Shown one piece after another: positions 7,220 through 15,515 of a DNA stretch of 45,830 nt. A program made the position numbers and the translations under genes. Position 1 is the first letter of the stretch. The number at the start of each line of letters is the position of its first letter. The notes under the pieces were generated by a model, which made no database searches, was not told where the DNA came from, and worked only from the letters and a program-made list of their open reading frames with translations. This DNA is from Paraclostridium dentum (GTDB lineage: Bacteria > Bacillota > Clostridia > Peptostreptococcales > Peptostreptococcaceae), in the NCBI RefSeq assembly GCF_012922555.1, contig NZ_WIPK01000016.1, positions 1 through 45,830 on the forward strand, written 5' to 3'.

Positions 7220-7573
7220 ATGACTATTGAAAATCCAATGTTAAATAAGAAAAGCAGTTTATTAAACATAAAACAAAAAGTAGATGAAAAATCAACGGGC
7301 CAAGAATTTATTGAAAATAAAAATACTGATATTAATGTATTTGATTTAATAAATAAACCCAAATTAAAAGAAGAAAAAGTTATGATTGGAATTAAATTGA
7401 AAAAGGAAATCGCTGATAAGGTTAAATCTTTTTCTTATGAAAATAATATGACTGTTTCTCAAGTCTTAGAAGATATAGTCTGTAAGATGTTTGACTCAGT
7501 TGAGCTTAATGTAGACGCCTTAACTGCATATGAAGAGAAGTATAAGAAGAAATCAAAAAAAACTAAAAAATAG
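7220..7573 (+). CDS. Ribbon-helix-helix partition partner (ParB-like CBP)
   Basis: 117 aa behind GGAGAGA. The N-terminal half is polar and probably flexible, the part that would stimulate ParA. About residues 54-100 (MIGIKLKKEIADKVKSF..NNMTVSQVLEDIV) fit a CopG/Arc-type ribbon-helix-helix, with the beta strand IGIKL and two helices. The tail is very basic (EEKYKKKSKKTKK). Position after parA and ATTAAAT repeats on both sides of parA support a centromere-binding role. The stop codon lies within the long palindrome at 7571-7632. Confidence 0.75.
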   Translation: MTIENPMLNKKSSLLNIKQKVDEKSTGQEFIENKNTDINVFDLINKPKLKEEKVMIGIKLKKEIADKVKSFSYENNMTVSQVLEDIVCKMFDSVELNVDALTAYEEKYKKKSKKTKK

Positions 7574-7632
7574 ATTAATAAATTCATAAGAGGGAGGACA
7601 ATTGTCCTCCCTTTTTATGGATTTATTAATCT
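7571..7632. terminator. 62-bp bidirectional terminator containing GGAGGAC copy 3
   Basis: TAGATTAATAAAT pairs with ATTTATTAATCTA around a core GGGAGGACAATTGTCCTCCC. The palindrome carries the stop codons of both convergent genes: TAG of the RHH gene (7571-7573) and TAA of the minus-strand gene (7626-7628). Confidence 0.85.
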
Positions 7633-8258
7633 AAATTAGATACTTTACTAATCTTGTAGAAAGTTTTTATTCCATTGTTTTTTATCTTGCTATTTCTTGG
7701 AGCTTGAAAAAACAATAGTATAAAAGATAATATATCTACTGATGCTCCTGCAGCATTAACAATTGCCAAAATTAAAATAATCATAGGGTTTACACCTAAT
7801 AAGGTCATTATAATTGGCATTACAAATGACAATATTATAAATGGCATTATAGTTACTATCAAGTATCTATTTCTACTAATTATTTCTTCTGTATAAACAA
7901 AACCACCCCATAGTTTTACTGAAATAAATGTTGATTTAGAGTTTGCAAAGTTTGGAATACATACTAAATGAATAACTTCATGTAAAAATATATACACATA
8001 TATGTATACTATATATATAAGTTTAATTGTAAAAACAAATTTCCCATCATAAAAAATTGAGTTTATAATTGTCAATAAGTCTTTATTTATAAGCTTAATA
8101 AAAAATATACATAAATAAATATTTATAATTGATATAGGTAATGATATTAGAGTTGCTGTAACTAAATTTCGAGGTTCTTTTAACATTTTCCAACCAGTAC
8201 TAAGCATGTCCTTATTTAAATTAATATCTGTATCTGGTATTTTACTTATATACTTCAT
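7626..8258 (-). CDS. Membrane metalloprotease-like protein (HExxH, DUF3267-like)
   Basis: 210 aa. Four to five hydrophobic segments (about 34-58, 76-98, 128-155, 158-182). HEVIH (93-97) at the end of a membrane helix is the zinc-protease motif of site-2-protease/DUF3267-like proteins. It is the last gene of the minus-strand cluster that begins with a 72-aa peptide (12603), so it probably matures that peptide or gives immunity (inference). It is the second HExxH membrane protein of the cluster, after the PqqD/M50 fusion. A third zinc ligand is not obvious. The ribosome site is weak (AAAGGAAA). Confidence 0.68.
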   Translation of the reverse strand: MKYISKIPDTDINLNKDMLSTGWKMLKEPRNLVTATLISLPISIINIYLCIFFIKLINKDLLTIINSIFYDGKFVFTIKLIYIVYIYVYIFLHEVIHLVCIPNFANSKSTFISVKLWGGFVYTEEIISRNRYLIVTIMPFIILSFVMPIIMTLLGVNPMIILILAIVNAAGASVDILSFILLFFQAPRNSKIKNNGIKTFYKISKVSNLD

Positions 8259-8301
8259 AAAAATTTCCTTTCATTTACATGTATGTGTATTCTATATAGC
8301 C

Positions 8302-8874
8302 TTATTTTACATCATTTATCATTTTATTGAACTCTTTTTCTGTAAATGATCCAACATGCTTTTCACCATTTAAATAAAATGTAGGTATAAAATCTATTCC
8401 AAGATCATCTCTTTCAGACAGAATATGTTTTTGCATCTCAACTCTATCTTTTTTAATAGCACCTAGTTTAAAAAACTCTTCAACATCTTTCACGTTTTTC
8501 ATTTTACTCCATGTTTTATAATTATCCATTATATAATCTACCGTTTCTATTTTATCTAGGTTATCAATCCTGTTGAATATAACATCATCATACTTAAACT
8601 TTTCAAAATCAACATGCTTTACTACATAATATATTTCACCATTTTTAATTTTATCTCTTAATGTATCTCCTATATTTTCATGTAACTCGTAGCAGTCTAT
8701 ACATTGAAAACTCATATATTCTACCATTTTTATTTTGGCATTAGGGTCTCCATATGCTAGTCCATACTTTGTATCTATAGTTTCTTTACCTTTAGAGTAT
8801 ATTGAATATGCTGATATACAGATTGCAATAAAAGCAATAAATAAAACTAATTTAACTACTCTTTTCTTATCCAT
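8302..8874 (-). CDS. Membrane-anchored DsbA/thioredoxin-like oxidoreductase
   Basis: 190 aa. The ATG at 8874 is chosen over one 21 bases upstream because GGAAAGAGGG lies just before it and it overlaps the preceding stop. An N-terminal anchor (6-26) puts the domain outside the membrane. The catalytic pair is C58-IDC-C61 in SFQCIDCYEL, after the DsbA-type lead-in GDPNAKIKMVEY. IPTFYLNG near the end holds the cis-proline. DsbA-type enzymes oxidise or isomerise disulfides. The cluster's precursor has three cysteines (13, 47, 71), a credible substrate. SkfH-like and BdbA-like proteins play this part in other peptide loci. Confidence 0.82.
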   Translation of the reverse strand: MDKKRVVKLVLFIAFIAICISAYSIYSKGKETIDTKYGLAYGDPNAKIKMVEYMSFQCIDCYELHENIGDTLRDKIKNGEIYYVVKHVDFEKFKYDDVIFNRIDNLDKIETVDYIMDNYKTWSKMKNVKDVEEFFKLGAIKKDRVEMQKHILSERDDLGIDFIPTFYLNGEKHVGSFTEKEFNKMINDVK

Positions 8875-9151
8875 TTGCCCTCTTTCCTTTTTCATAGAAA
8901 TTTTTACAAAACTTTGTTCTTGAAACTATCAATACTAATCCAATAAGTACTATATATAAAACTATGTATATTAAAACTAAGTTTGAACTTATGTTTAATT
9001 TGAAACTACTTTGTGCTACATCTAGCACAACGCCACCATTAAATAAGTTTACGCTTTTATTACTTATCAAGGAATATAATAAGTAAAAAACTATACTAAA
9101 CGGTATAAGTATAAAATATGCAGAAGATATAATTCCTAATGTTTTTTTCAT
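8867..9151 (-). CDS. Small two-helix membrane protein of the peptide cluster
   Basis: 94 aa with helices at about 5-26 and 56-78 and an extracellular loop between them (SNKSVNLFNGGVVLDVAQSS). The basic tail CKNFYEKGKRANG should be cytoplasmic. Its start overlaps the upstream stop by 4 bases (ATGA) and its end overlaps the next start, so it is tightly coupled to both neighbours. Small size, two helices and place in the operon suggest an immunity protein or a transporter accessory subunit; this is inference. No recognised family. Confidence 0.65.
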   Translation of the reverse strand: MKKTLGIISSAYFILIPFSIVFYLLYSLISNKSVNLFNGGVVLDVAQSSFKLNISSNLVLIYIVLYIVLIGLVLIVSRTKFCKNFYEKGKRANG

Positions 9152-10041
9152 TTTATAGCTCCCTTCATTAGTTTTTTCATTAGAACTTTCCTAAGTATTC
9201 CTTTCCCATCTTGTGTAAAAGGTAATAAATTTATTGCATTAATTGCAAATCCTATTCCTAGAGTAAATATCATTATACTTTGTATTTTTATTGAAATTGC
9301 TATTATTGTTATTCCTAAAATACTTGGAATCAATGGGCCTAGCAAAATAGATAATAAACTAGATTCGGCATTTACCTTAACTATGCTTACCGTAAAGCTT
9401 CTTGCTAATATATATCCACGAAATTCTTGATTTTGAATTTTACTAACAGCTATATGAATCCATTCATGCATAACAAATCCACTTATAATTGAAAGTATAA
9501 AAACAATATAACAATCAATTGCATAATTTATCTTCTCATTAAACTCAGATGCTAAATTATGTTTAAATAAGTAAATAGTTGCAAATGTAATAACCCACAT
9601 TACAAACAATTTTTTCGTTACTACATAAAGTAAAATAATCAAAGATCCAAATTTAGATTCAGAAACAGAGTATCTTTTCTTATACACATATTGAAATATG
9701 CTTATGTTTAAAAATAAAACTACTATTTTATTCCCTATTACCTTACTTTCAACTAAGTTTTTATCTTGTAAATTGCTTAATATATTTATTACATCTCTTT
9801 CTAATACAGTCTTTTCTACATTATACTTTTTAAGTAACTCTGCAACTATATCGTCTATAGTGTTTTTGCCATTAACTAACTTTAAAATTTCATAAGCAAC
9901 CCCATTTAATGTAATGCTTTTATTTAAATCTTTATCAAAAATTAAATTTTCATTTAAATCTACGCTCTTCGGAATAATAAAAACTGTTTTTATTTTTAAT
10001 AATGCTTTTATCTTTTCAATTAAAAATGTAAATAGATTCAT
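9148..10041 (-). CDS. PqqD-like RRE fused to M50-type membrane peptidase
   Basis: 297 aa. Residues 22-98 look like a PqqD-type peptide-recognition domain, with the characteristic LNGVAYEILKLVNGKNTIDDI and a winged-helix end. The rest is a polytopic membrane domain with HEWIH (192-196), a zinc-protease motif, and a C-terminal NLLPFTQDGKG (271-281), which matches the second M50 motif (LDG Asp ligand at D278). The RRE should bind the leader of the 72-aa precursor while the membrane protease cuts it. YydH and SkfC occupy comparable places beside ABC exporters in Bacillus, but with radical-SAM enzymes, absent here. Confidence 0.8.
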   Translation of the reverse strand: MNLFTFLIEKIKALLKIKTVFIIPKSVDLNENLIFDKDLNKSITLNGVAYEILKLVNGKNTIDDIVAELLKKYNVEKTVLERDVINILSNLQDKNLVESKVIGNKIVVLFLNISIFQYVYKKRYSVSESKFGSLIILLYVVTKKLFVMWVITFATIYLFKHNLASEFNEKINYAIDCYIVFILSIISGFVMHEWIHIAVSKIQNQEFRGYILARSFTVSIVKVNAESSLLSILLGPLIPSILGITIIAISIKIQSIMIFTLGIGFAINAINLLPFTQDGKGILRKVLMKKLMKGAIK

Positions 10042-10086
10042 CTAATCTCTCCTTTATAAATTAAAATGTGTTATTTAAATATAAAT

Positions 10087-11550
10087 TTAATCTAATTTAG
10101 AATTTAACTTATAAAGCTTTGGTATCATCAACGTTATAGCTACTACAGATATTAAAATAAGTTGATATATATATGCACCACTAAATGTTAGTGATATTAT
10201 AGAAATCAAAATACATATTGCCGCAAAAGATAAAAATACAATTATATTTGAAAATGGCTCTTTTTCTCTAACCGGAATTACAATACCATATGTGTAAATC
10301 ACTATAACCCCCATTGCAGTGTACATTAATCCACTTTTAAATAATTCTATGTTTATGCCTAAATACGTAAATACGATAAGAAATAGTATCGTATACAGCA
10401 ATATCCCAATAATAAGATTGCCTATTAGTTTTCCATAAGAAATTAACTTACTAGAAATAGGAACTATATTAGAGTAAATAGTGAAATTTCTATCTTCACC
10501 AAATGAGCTTAGTGCAAATATTGAACAAAAACTTGATAAAATTAAATTAGCAATTGTTTTGTCTATAGTATTTGGATCTAAAAAACCTACAGATATAATT
10601 ATGCATATTAATACAAAGAAATTTGAAATATTAGTCTCACTTCGTACAATATGTTTAATTTCTTTTATTACAATCCATAACATTTTACCTTTGTATTTTG
10701 GTATATATTTAAAAAGCATTAAATTTCTATTATCAAGTTCAATCCCAGCAAATACAATCGTTATTAATATTCCTAAAATCAAAATTACTCCACTTAGAAT
10801 CAGACAGACTTTTACATCTTTGTAGTTAAAGTATCCATATCCCAAACACATATCTATAACAGGTAATAAAATATTTACTATTGATATCCTATATGTATTA
10901 CTTTTAACTAAAAGATTCTCTAAGTTAATTTTGCTAACTAAATAAATAAACGTATTTATTCCTAAAATAATTGAGGCTAATTCTCTGATAAACTTTTTAT
11001 GTGATATAAAGTATAGTAATCTAATTATTAATAGATAAATAATATTTAATAAGAAATATGTCAATAATGATTGCAAGATTACAGATATTAAATATATAAT
11101 AATAATTTTTATATCAACCTTGGATCCTATAAATGATGGTAGGTGAAAAAATGTTACATAGCATAGATTGGTAATAATTATAAAAAATAATTCTTGAATT
11201 GTTTGTGCACATATCTTCTCTATTTTTGTAAGAGGTAACCATTTTATCATTCTGCTATAATTGCTGCTATCATTATCTGAGTTGATTAGTATTATGTATA
11301 TAACAAAAGTAATTAAAGTTACATTTAGCATACTTGATGAAACAAATGAAAAAAACATACTTTTATTTCCACTAATAATAGCATTAATCATAGGCGAAAA
11401 TATCTTATACGAGATTACGGTTCCTAAAAGAATAAAAAATGGTACTACAATAGATATAAAAACAAAATATTTTTTAATTTTATTGTATAAACTATTTTTA
11501 ATTCCCTTAAGCATTGTTGTTAAAATTAGAAATGATTTCTCCAATCTCAT
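10087..11550 (-). CDS. ABC transporter permease
   Basis: 487 aa with about 12 hydrophobic segments, an ABC-2-type permease pattern (two blocks of six helices, with a cytoplasmic stretch near 270-300). It starts inside the end of the ATPase gene (44-bp overlap) behind a GGGGAGGAC ribosome site, so the two are coupled. The pair would export the cluster's peptide or protect the producer from it. It has no peptidase domain, so leader removal must be done by the HExxH proteins of the same operon. Confidence 0.8.
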   Translation of the reverse strand: MRLEKSFLILTTMLKGIKNSLYNKIKKYFVFISIVVPFFILLGTVISYKIFSPMINAIISGNKSMFFSFVSSSMLNVTLITFVIYIILINSDNDSSNYSRMIKWLPLTKIEKICAQTIQELFFIIITNLCYVTFFHLPSFIGSKVDIKIIIIYLISVILQSLLTYFLLNIIYLLIIRLLYFISHKKFIRELASIILGINTFIYLVSKINLENLLVKSNTYRISIVNILLPVIDMCLGYGYFNYKDVKVCLILSGVILILGILITIVFAGIELDNRNLMLFKYIPKYKGKMLWIVIKEIKHIVRSETNISNFFVLICIIISVGFLDPNTIDKTIANLILSSFCSIFALSSFGEDRNFTIYSNIVPISSKLISYGKLIGNLIIGILLYTILFLIVFTYLGINIELFKSGLMYTAMGVIVIYTYGIVIPVREKEPFSNIIVFLSFAAICILISIISLTFSGAYIYQLILISVVAITLMIPKLYKLNSKLD

Positions 11551-12262
11551 TTTTTCTGTCCTCCCCTATAGCAACTTTCATAAAAACTTCTTCTAAGTCT
11601 TCGCATTGAAATTCTTCTTTTAAAAGATGACTTGTGCCCTTTGCTACAGTATTACCTTTGTAAAGCATTATTACCTCATCCGATAATTCTTCAATTAAAT
11701 TTAAATCATGTGAACATAATAATATACTTCCTGAGCTTATAAAACTCTTAAAAAGCTGTTTTGTTATTATAATTGATTCTATATCTAACCCTCGGAAAGG
11801 TTCATCTATAATTATTACTTCGCTTTCTAATGAGAAAGCAACTATTATCTGAAGTTTTTTCTTCATCCCATGTGAATATTCTTTTATCAAGATATCTAAA
11901 AAGTCTTGCATATTATATAGTTTGATTAATTTTTTTAATTTATCGTTTTTCTTTGTAGAGTATACTGATAAAATAAAATCTATATATTCTCTTCCCGTCA
12001 ATGACTCTGGCAGTATCAATTCATCTGGGATATATCCAACTTTCTGTTTAAATTTTAGACTATCATTTTTATAATTTTCATATAATATTTTACCTGTATC
12101 ACTTTTGATAGTCCCTAATATTAAATTAATTGTTGTAGTCTTTCCAGATCCATTAGGACCTACAAGTCCTAAAACTTTATTTTTATTTAAAGAAAAACTG
12201 AGATTTTTTATAGCAACAATTTTATTGTTATAAGTTTTTGTCAAGTTCTCTACATAAAGCAT
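11507..12262 (-). CDS. ABC transporter ATP-binding protein
   Basis: 251 aa. Walker A GPNGSGKT (35-42), Q-loop region KQKVGYIPDE (72-81), signature YSHGMKKK (129-136, a divergent LSGGQ as in many immunity-type ATPases), Walker B IIIDEP (150-155), and H-loop SHD. Ribosome site GGGAGG. Partner of the permease it overlaps. It is 122 bases downstream of the 72-aa peptide gene, so the whole set to 7626 could be one transcript. Confidence 0.92.
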   Translation of the reverse strand: MLYVENLTKTYNNKIVAIKNLSFSLNKNKVLGLVGPNGSGKTTTINLILGTIKSDTGKILYENYKNDSLKFKQKVGYIPDELILPESLTGREYIDFILSVYSTKKNDKLKKLIKLYNMQDFLDILIKEYSHGMKKKLQIIVAFSLESEVIIIDEPFRGLDIESIIITKQLFKSFISSGSILLCSHDLNLIEELSDEVIMLYKGNTVAKGTSHLLKEEFQCEDLEEVFMKVAIGEDRKNEIGEIISNFNNNA

Positions 12263-12300
12263 AGTTTACACATTCCTCCCAGTACTTAAATCAATTTACA

Positions 12301-12324
12301 GACTTAGGTGTCCTAAATTTAAAT
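12301..12324. repeat. Inverted repeat flanking the peptide gene, left copy
   Basis: GACTTAGGTGTCCTA followed by a TTTAAAT block. An inverted copy (GACTTAGGTGTTCTA on the minus strand) lies at 12644-12621. The left copy also contains a small hairpin, TTAGG-TGT-CCTAA. They bracket the 72-aa gene and may be operators or a weak attenuator. Confidence 0.5.
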
Positions 12325-12384
12325 CTTTCTCTTTTGTTATAGTTTTAAATTCTTTAGTATAATTTTAATAAATTAAAGTCCTAT

Positions 12385-12603
12385 CTATTTACACTCTATA
12401 TTAACGTTAAGCCCATTTTCCCACTTAACTCCACCAGTGAAACTTCCTTTACCTTGAACTAAACACCAAACTGCAGCTCCTAAAACAACAGTAGCTCCTA
12501 ATGCTAAAAGTACTGCTACGAAAACTAAAAACCATGCTTGTTCCTCAGTTATTTCAAAATTATCACACTCTATTACAGGTGCATTGTATTGTATTAATTC
12601 CAT
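12385..12603 (-). CDS. Precursor peptide of a putative RiPP/bacteriocin
   Basis: 72 aa behind a perfect GGAGGAG site, first gene of the export/protease operon. The N-terminal 23 residues are acidic and leader-like (ending FEITEEQA); there is no double glycine there and no signal peptide. A hydrophobic core runs 24-50 (from WFLVFVAVLLALG to AVWCLVQ), then a Gly/Asn-rich tail from GKGSFTGGVK to NVNIECK. Cysteines at 13, 47 and 71: C47 and C71 could form a disulfide made by the cluster's thioredoxin-like protein. The RRE-M50 fusion would recognise the leader. It resembles no precursor family I can name with confidence. Confidence 0.72.
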   Translation of the reverse strand: MELIQYNAPVIECDNFEITEEQAWFLVFVAVLLALGATVVLGAAVWCLVQGKGSFTGGVKWENGLNVNIECK

Positions 12604-12620
12604 TTCCCAATCTCCTCCTA

Positions 12621-12644
12621 TAATTTAAATAGAACACCTAAGTC
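12621..12644. repeat. Inverted repeat flanking the peptide gene, right copy
   Basis: Minus-strand GACTTAGGTGTTCTA with TTTAAAT, partner of 12301-12324. It lies directly upstream of the ribosome site of the precursor gene, where an operator would be expected. Confidence 0.5.
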
Positions 12645-13141
12645 AAAAGACATTGTTAGATATTTGACAACCTTGCCTTTGTATAAATTGTTACATATCA
12701 AAAAATCGTTTGCAATATCCAGCTCGAATAATGTCAAAATTTTTATATAATTTAATAAATTGAAATAAGTAAACGTATTTAGTTAATCTACTACATATGC
12801 TATGTAAGAATATTGGAATTTCATAATATTCACTTTCATGATGTAAGGATACTTTAAAAATAATTTTTTATATTTTATATATTAAAAATCAAATAAGTCT
12901 ATTTTTATTGAAATTTGCGTAATTTTGTATTTTTTTGTCATTTTTTTCTCTATTAGCTAACTTTTTCTCTTTTCTAAAATTTAAAGTTCGGATGGAATTT
13001 AATAATATTTATTGTAAGTAGTTAATTCTAACCTATATGTTAAAACTTTTAAAAATACTTTATATTTAAAATGAAAAATTTATATTATTCTAAGTAGATG
13101 CTCATTTTAATCCAATTTTATTTGGTTTCACTCCATTTAAA
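12645..13141. other. Long AT-rich intergenic region
   Basis: No ORF with a ribosome site on either strand. It must hold the promoter of the peptide operon (minus strand), but I see only weak -35/-10 candidates and no LytTR-type 22-bp repeats. Confidence 0.5.
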
Positions 13142-13169
13142 TTGATTTATTTTACTTAATATGTATAAT
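13142..13169 (+). promoter_or_regulatory. Promoter of the 47-aa gene
   Basis: TTGATT (13142-13147), 16-bp spacer, TATAAT (13164-13169), 45 bases before the ATG at 13214. Confidence 0.6.
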
Positions 13170-13213
13170 AATTATCAATCTGATTTAACTACAAATATGT
13201 AAAGGAGTTCATC

Positions 13214-13357
13214 ATGGTTTTAATATCTTTATTCCAAACCTTAAGCATTCTGTTATTAATTAATGTATTTGTAATTATATTTATATCAATTTTTAAGTTT
13301 TTAAAATCTAATAATCAAATCGATACTGAAATCAATAAATTAAAAGATAAGGAATAA
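13214..13357 (+). CDS. 47-aa single-pass membrane protein
   Basis: ATG behind AAAGGAG with a good promoter upstream. Residues 2-30 are one hydrophobic helix (MVLISLFQTL, then SILLLINVFV); the rest is a charged cytoplasmic-type tail (KSNNQIDTEI, then NKLKDKE). No family recognised. The short hydrophobic head and charged tail resemble type I toxin peptides and small regulatory membrane proteins alike; no antisense RNA is evident. Confidence 0.6.
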   Translation: MVLISLFQTLSILLLINVFVIIFISIFKFLKSNNQIDTEINKLKDKE

Positions 13358-13450
13358 TATAAAGTTTTATATTGTAACTAATTTTAATTAGTTTTTTTTT
13401 ATTTGTTATAGTAAAATTTTACTCAAATCAATATTAGGAGGATTTAAATT

Positions 13451-13660
13451 ATGGAGAAAAAACAATATGTTTGCCCTAAATGTTCAAATACATCTTATGA
13501 AAGTGATCAATTTCAAGCTACAGGTGGAAACTTTGCAAAAATATTTGACATCCAAAATAAAAAATTTATAACTATAAGCTGTACTAAGTGTGGATACACT
13601 GAACTTTACAAAAGCAATACATCAGATGGATGGAATATTTTAGATTTTCTTATAGGTTAA
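13451..13660 (+). CDS. Small zinc-ribbon protein
   Basis: 69 aa behind TAGGAGGA. Two knuckles, CPKC (residues 8-11) and CTKCGY (44-49), form a four-cysteine zinc ribbon separated by a beta-rich insert (QATGGNFAKIFDIQNKKFI). This matches the small nucleic-acid-binding zinc-ribbon proteins of Firmicutes. GGNFAKIFDIQ..F is typical of that group. The role is unknown; it is monocistronic with a strong terminator and sits just before the replication origin. Confidence 0.75.
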   Translation: MEKKQYVCPKCSNTSYESDQFQATGGNFAKIFDIQNKKFITISCTKCGYTELYKSNTSDGWNILDFLIG

Positions 13661-13661
13661 T

Positions 13662-13727
13662 ATATCAAATTCAAATAAAAAAGGGATATTATATACTAAT
13701 ATCCCTTTTTTATTTGAATTTGATATT
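13662..13727. terminator. Long terminator after the zinc-ribbon gene
   Basis: About 29-bp perfect stem: ATATCAAATTCAAATAAAAA and AGGGATAT, mirrored after an 8-base loop. The T run falls inside the right arm. It insulates the iteron region from upstream transcription. Confidence 0.85.
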
Positions 13728-14135
13728 AAGGCTCTCATCCTATTTTATAAAAATTACAGTTTTTTCGATCTTTATCTTCCGTTTTTAGCTAAATTTTCTA
13801 AATTGCAATATATTTATCCATTTTGATGTACAAAAACTTTCTCATAGCCTCTGAGACGTTTTTATCGATATGTAAACTTTATTCTTTGATAGTTAATATT
13901 TTCTTAAAAAAGATTTTTATGCAAAGTTAAAAAATATATTGCTAATACGTATAATTAAATTAAGTATTAGGATAGAAATATAAATATGTCATATTGATAA
14001 TATATTTTGATTTAAATAGATTAAATTAGAACAGAAAAGTATCTTTACTAGTCTTTACTATTATTTAAAATAATATTTAATAGTATTTATAGTATTTAAG
14101 CAGCAGTGAAAGCCTTGAAATTACTTATACTGAAG

Positions 14136-14287
14136 CAATTAAAAGTGTCAGCTTGATAATTAAAAGTGTCAACTTGATAATTAAAAGTGTCACTTTGATA
14201 ACTTTTATGTGTCAACTTGATAATTAAAAGTGTCACTTTGATAATTAAAAGTGTCACTTTGATAACTTTAAAAGTGTCACTTTGATA
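14136..14287 (+). repeat. Replication origin iterons (7 tandem copies)
   Basis: Seven copies of a 21-23-bp unit, TAAAAGTGTCANNTTGATAA, head to tail, with variants AACTTG, GCTTG and CTTTG in the middle. Such arrays are Rep binding sites in theta-replicating plasmids. Single related copies lie outside the array at 13984-14000, 15520-15540, 15619-15640 and 15747-15765, so the rep gene is flanked on both sides. Confidence 0.9.
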
Positions 14288-14323
14288 TCATATTAATATA
14301 GCAAAAAGTTAATACTGTTAAAT

Positions 14324-14355
14324 TAAAGTGTCAAAATTGTAAAAGTGACACTTTA
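14324..14355. promoter_or_regulatory. Rep operator (inverted half-iterons)
   Basis: TAAAGTGTCA (14324-14333) and TGACACTTTA (14346-14355), 10-bp perfect arms with the iteron core, 54 bases before the rep ATG. In iteron plasmids Rep dimers repress their own gene at such inverted sites. Confidence 0.8.
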
Positions 14356-14408
14356 AAATTATACATATGATATACTAGTTTTAGTAGTTAATAGAATTGG
14401 GGGATATT

Positions 14409-15515
14409 ATGAGTAATTTAACTGATATAGAAAATCCAAAAATACTTATGAAAAACAATGTGCTAATACAATCTAAATATAGTTTAACATTGAATGAAAA
14501 TAGAATATTTTTGTTAATACTTTATAAACTTCAAAAAAACTATAATGGATCAATGCATTGTGATATTCATTATGATGAATTTAAAGAAATAATAAAAAGA
14601 ACGAATGATAGAACTGTGAAAAAAATAAGTAGCTATTTAGAAGGTCTTATGAACAAAAGTATATTTTTCATTGAAAAAAAGAGAAATGATAAATTGATTT
14701 GGGGACAATACAATTTTATATCAGGATACCAGTTTGATGAAGAAACTCAGATTTTTAGAATCGAAAGCCCAAAAAAAATTTATACTTTACTAGATCAATA
14801 CTTAAAGACAGGATATACTCCTGCAAACTTAGCTATACTATTTAGTTTAAAAAATTATAATGCTCAAAGATTATATGATTTAATAAGAGTTTGGTCAGGA
14901 ACTAAACAAACTATAAATTATAAAATTGAGGATATAAAGATGTATTTAATGCTAGAAGATAGTTATCCTCAATATTCAAATTTTAAAAGACGTGTAATTT
15001 TACCAGCAATAAAAGAGTTAAATGAAAGTGGTTTTTTTGAAATAGATATAAAGGAAAATAAATCAGGAAGAAAAGTTGAATCAATAGATTTTATAGTAAA
15101 AGACTTAGATAAGAGAAAGTACTTCTCTAAAGATGATGTAATTGATCAAATTGGGGAGTCTAATATTTATGAACAATCAGGTATACCTGAACCATTTGAA
15201 GAAAATAAAATAAATTTAAAATTAGAGAAATCTATTTTAAATAGAGAATTTTTTATTCCAGATGAAACAGTTTTTACAAAAGGAACCTTAAGAAGTTTTA
15301 AAATGGATTTCGAAAATATAGACTTTAAAAATGATTATATGAAAAAAGCATTTGATGATGCGGTTATGATAACTCTAGATAAAGACGATGTTGAAACTAT
15401 AAAAGCCGTATCATATAAATTCTTTAAGGGAACCTTAGATAATAAAATTTTGGAGTACAAGAAAGAGTGTGAAGAAGATTTAAAGCATAAAGAAGAAATG
15501 GATTTATTTTGGTAG
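14409..15515 (+). CDS. rep: Rep_3/RepB-family replication initiator
   Basis: 368 aa. The ATG at 14409 is preferred over an in-frame TTG four codons upstream, because GGGGGAT immediately precedes it. The N-terminal half matches the first winged helix of Rep_3 initiators (NVLIQSKYSLTLNENRIFLL..LYKLQKN). The second winged helix includes YDLIRVWSGTKQTINYKIEDIKMYL and FKRRVILPAIKELNES, the usual DNA-contact helix. A less conserved 120-residue tail follows. The iteron array and inverted operator directly upstream confirm its job: melting the origin and limiting copy number. Confidence 0.92.
   Translation: MSNLTDIENPKILMKNNVLIQSKYSLTLNENRIFLLILYKLQKNYNGSMHCDIHYDEFKEIIKRTNDRTVKKISSYLEGLMNKSIFFIEKKRNDKLIWGQYNFISGYQFDEETQIFRIESPKKIYTLLDQYLKTGYTPANLAILFSLKNYNAQRLYDLIRVWSGTKQTINYKIEDIKMYLMLEDSYPQYSNFKRRVILPAIKELNESGFFEIDIKENKSGRKVESIDFIVKDLDKRKYFSKDDVIDQIGESNIYEQSGIPEPFEENKINLKLEKSILNREFFIPDETVFTKGTLRSFKMDFENIDFKNDYMKKAFDDAVMITLDKDDVETIKAVSYKFFKGTLDNKILEYKKECEEDLKHKEEMDLFW

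Noticed and set aside
14136-14287. CRISPR array
   Set aside because: The repeats are adjoining 21-23-bp units with no unique spacers and lie next to a Rep_3 gene: iterons.
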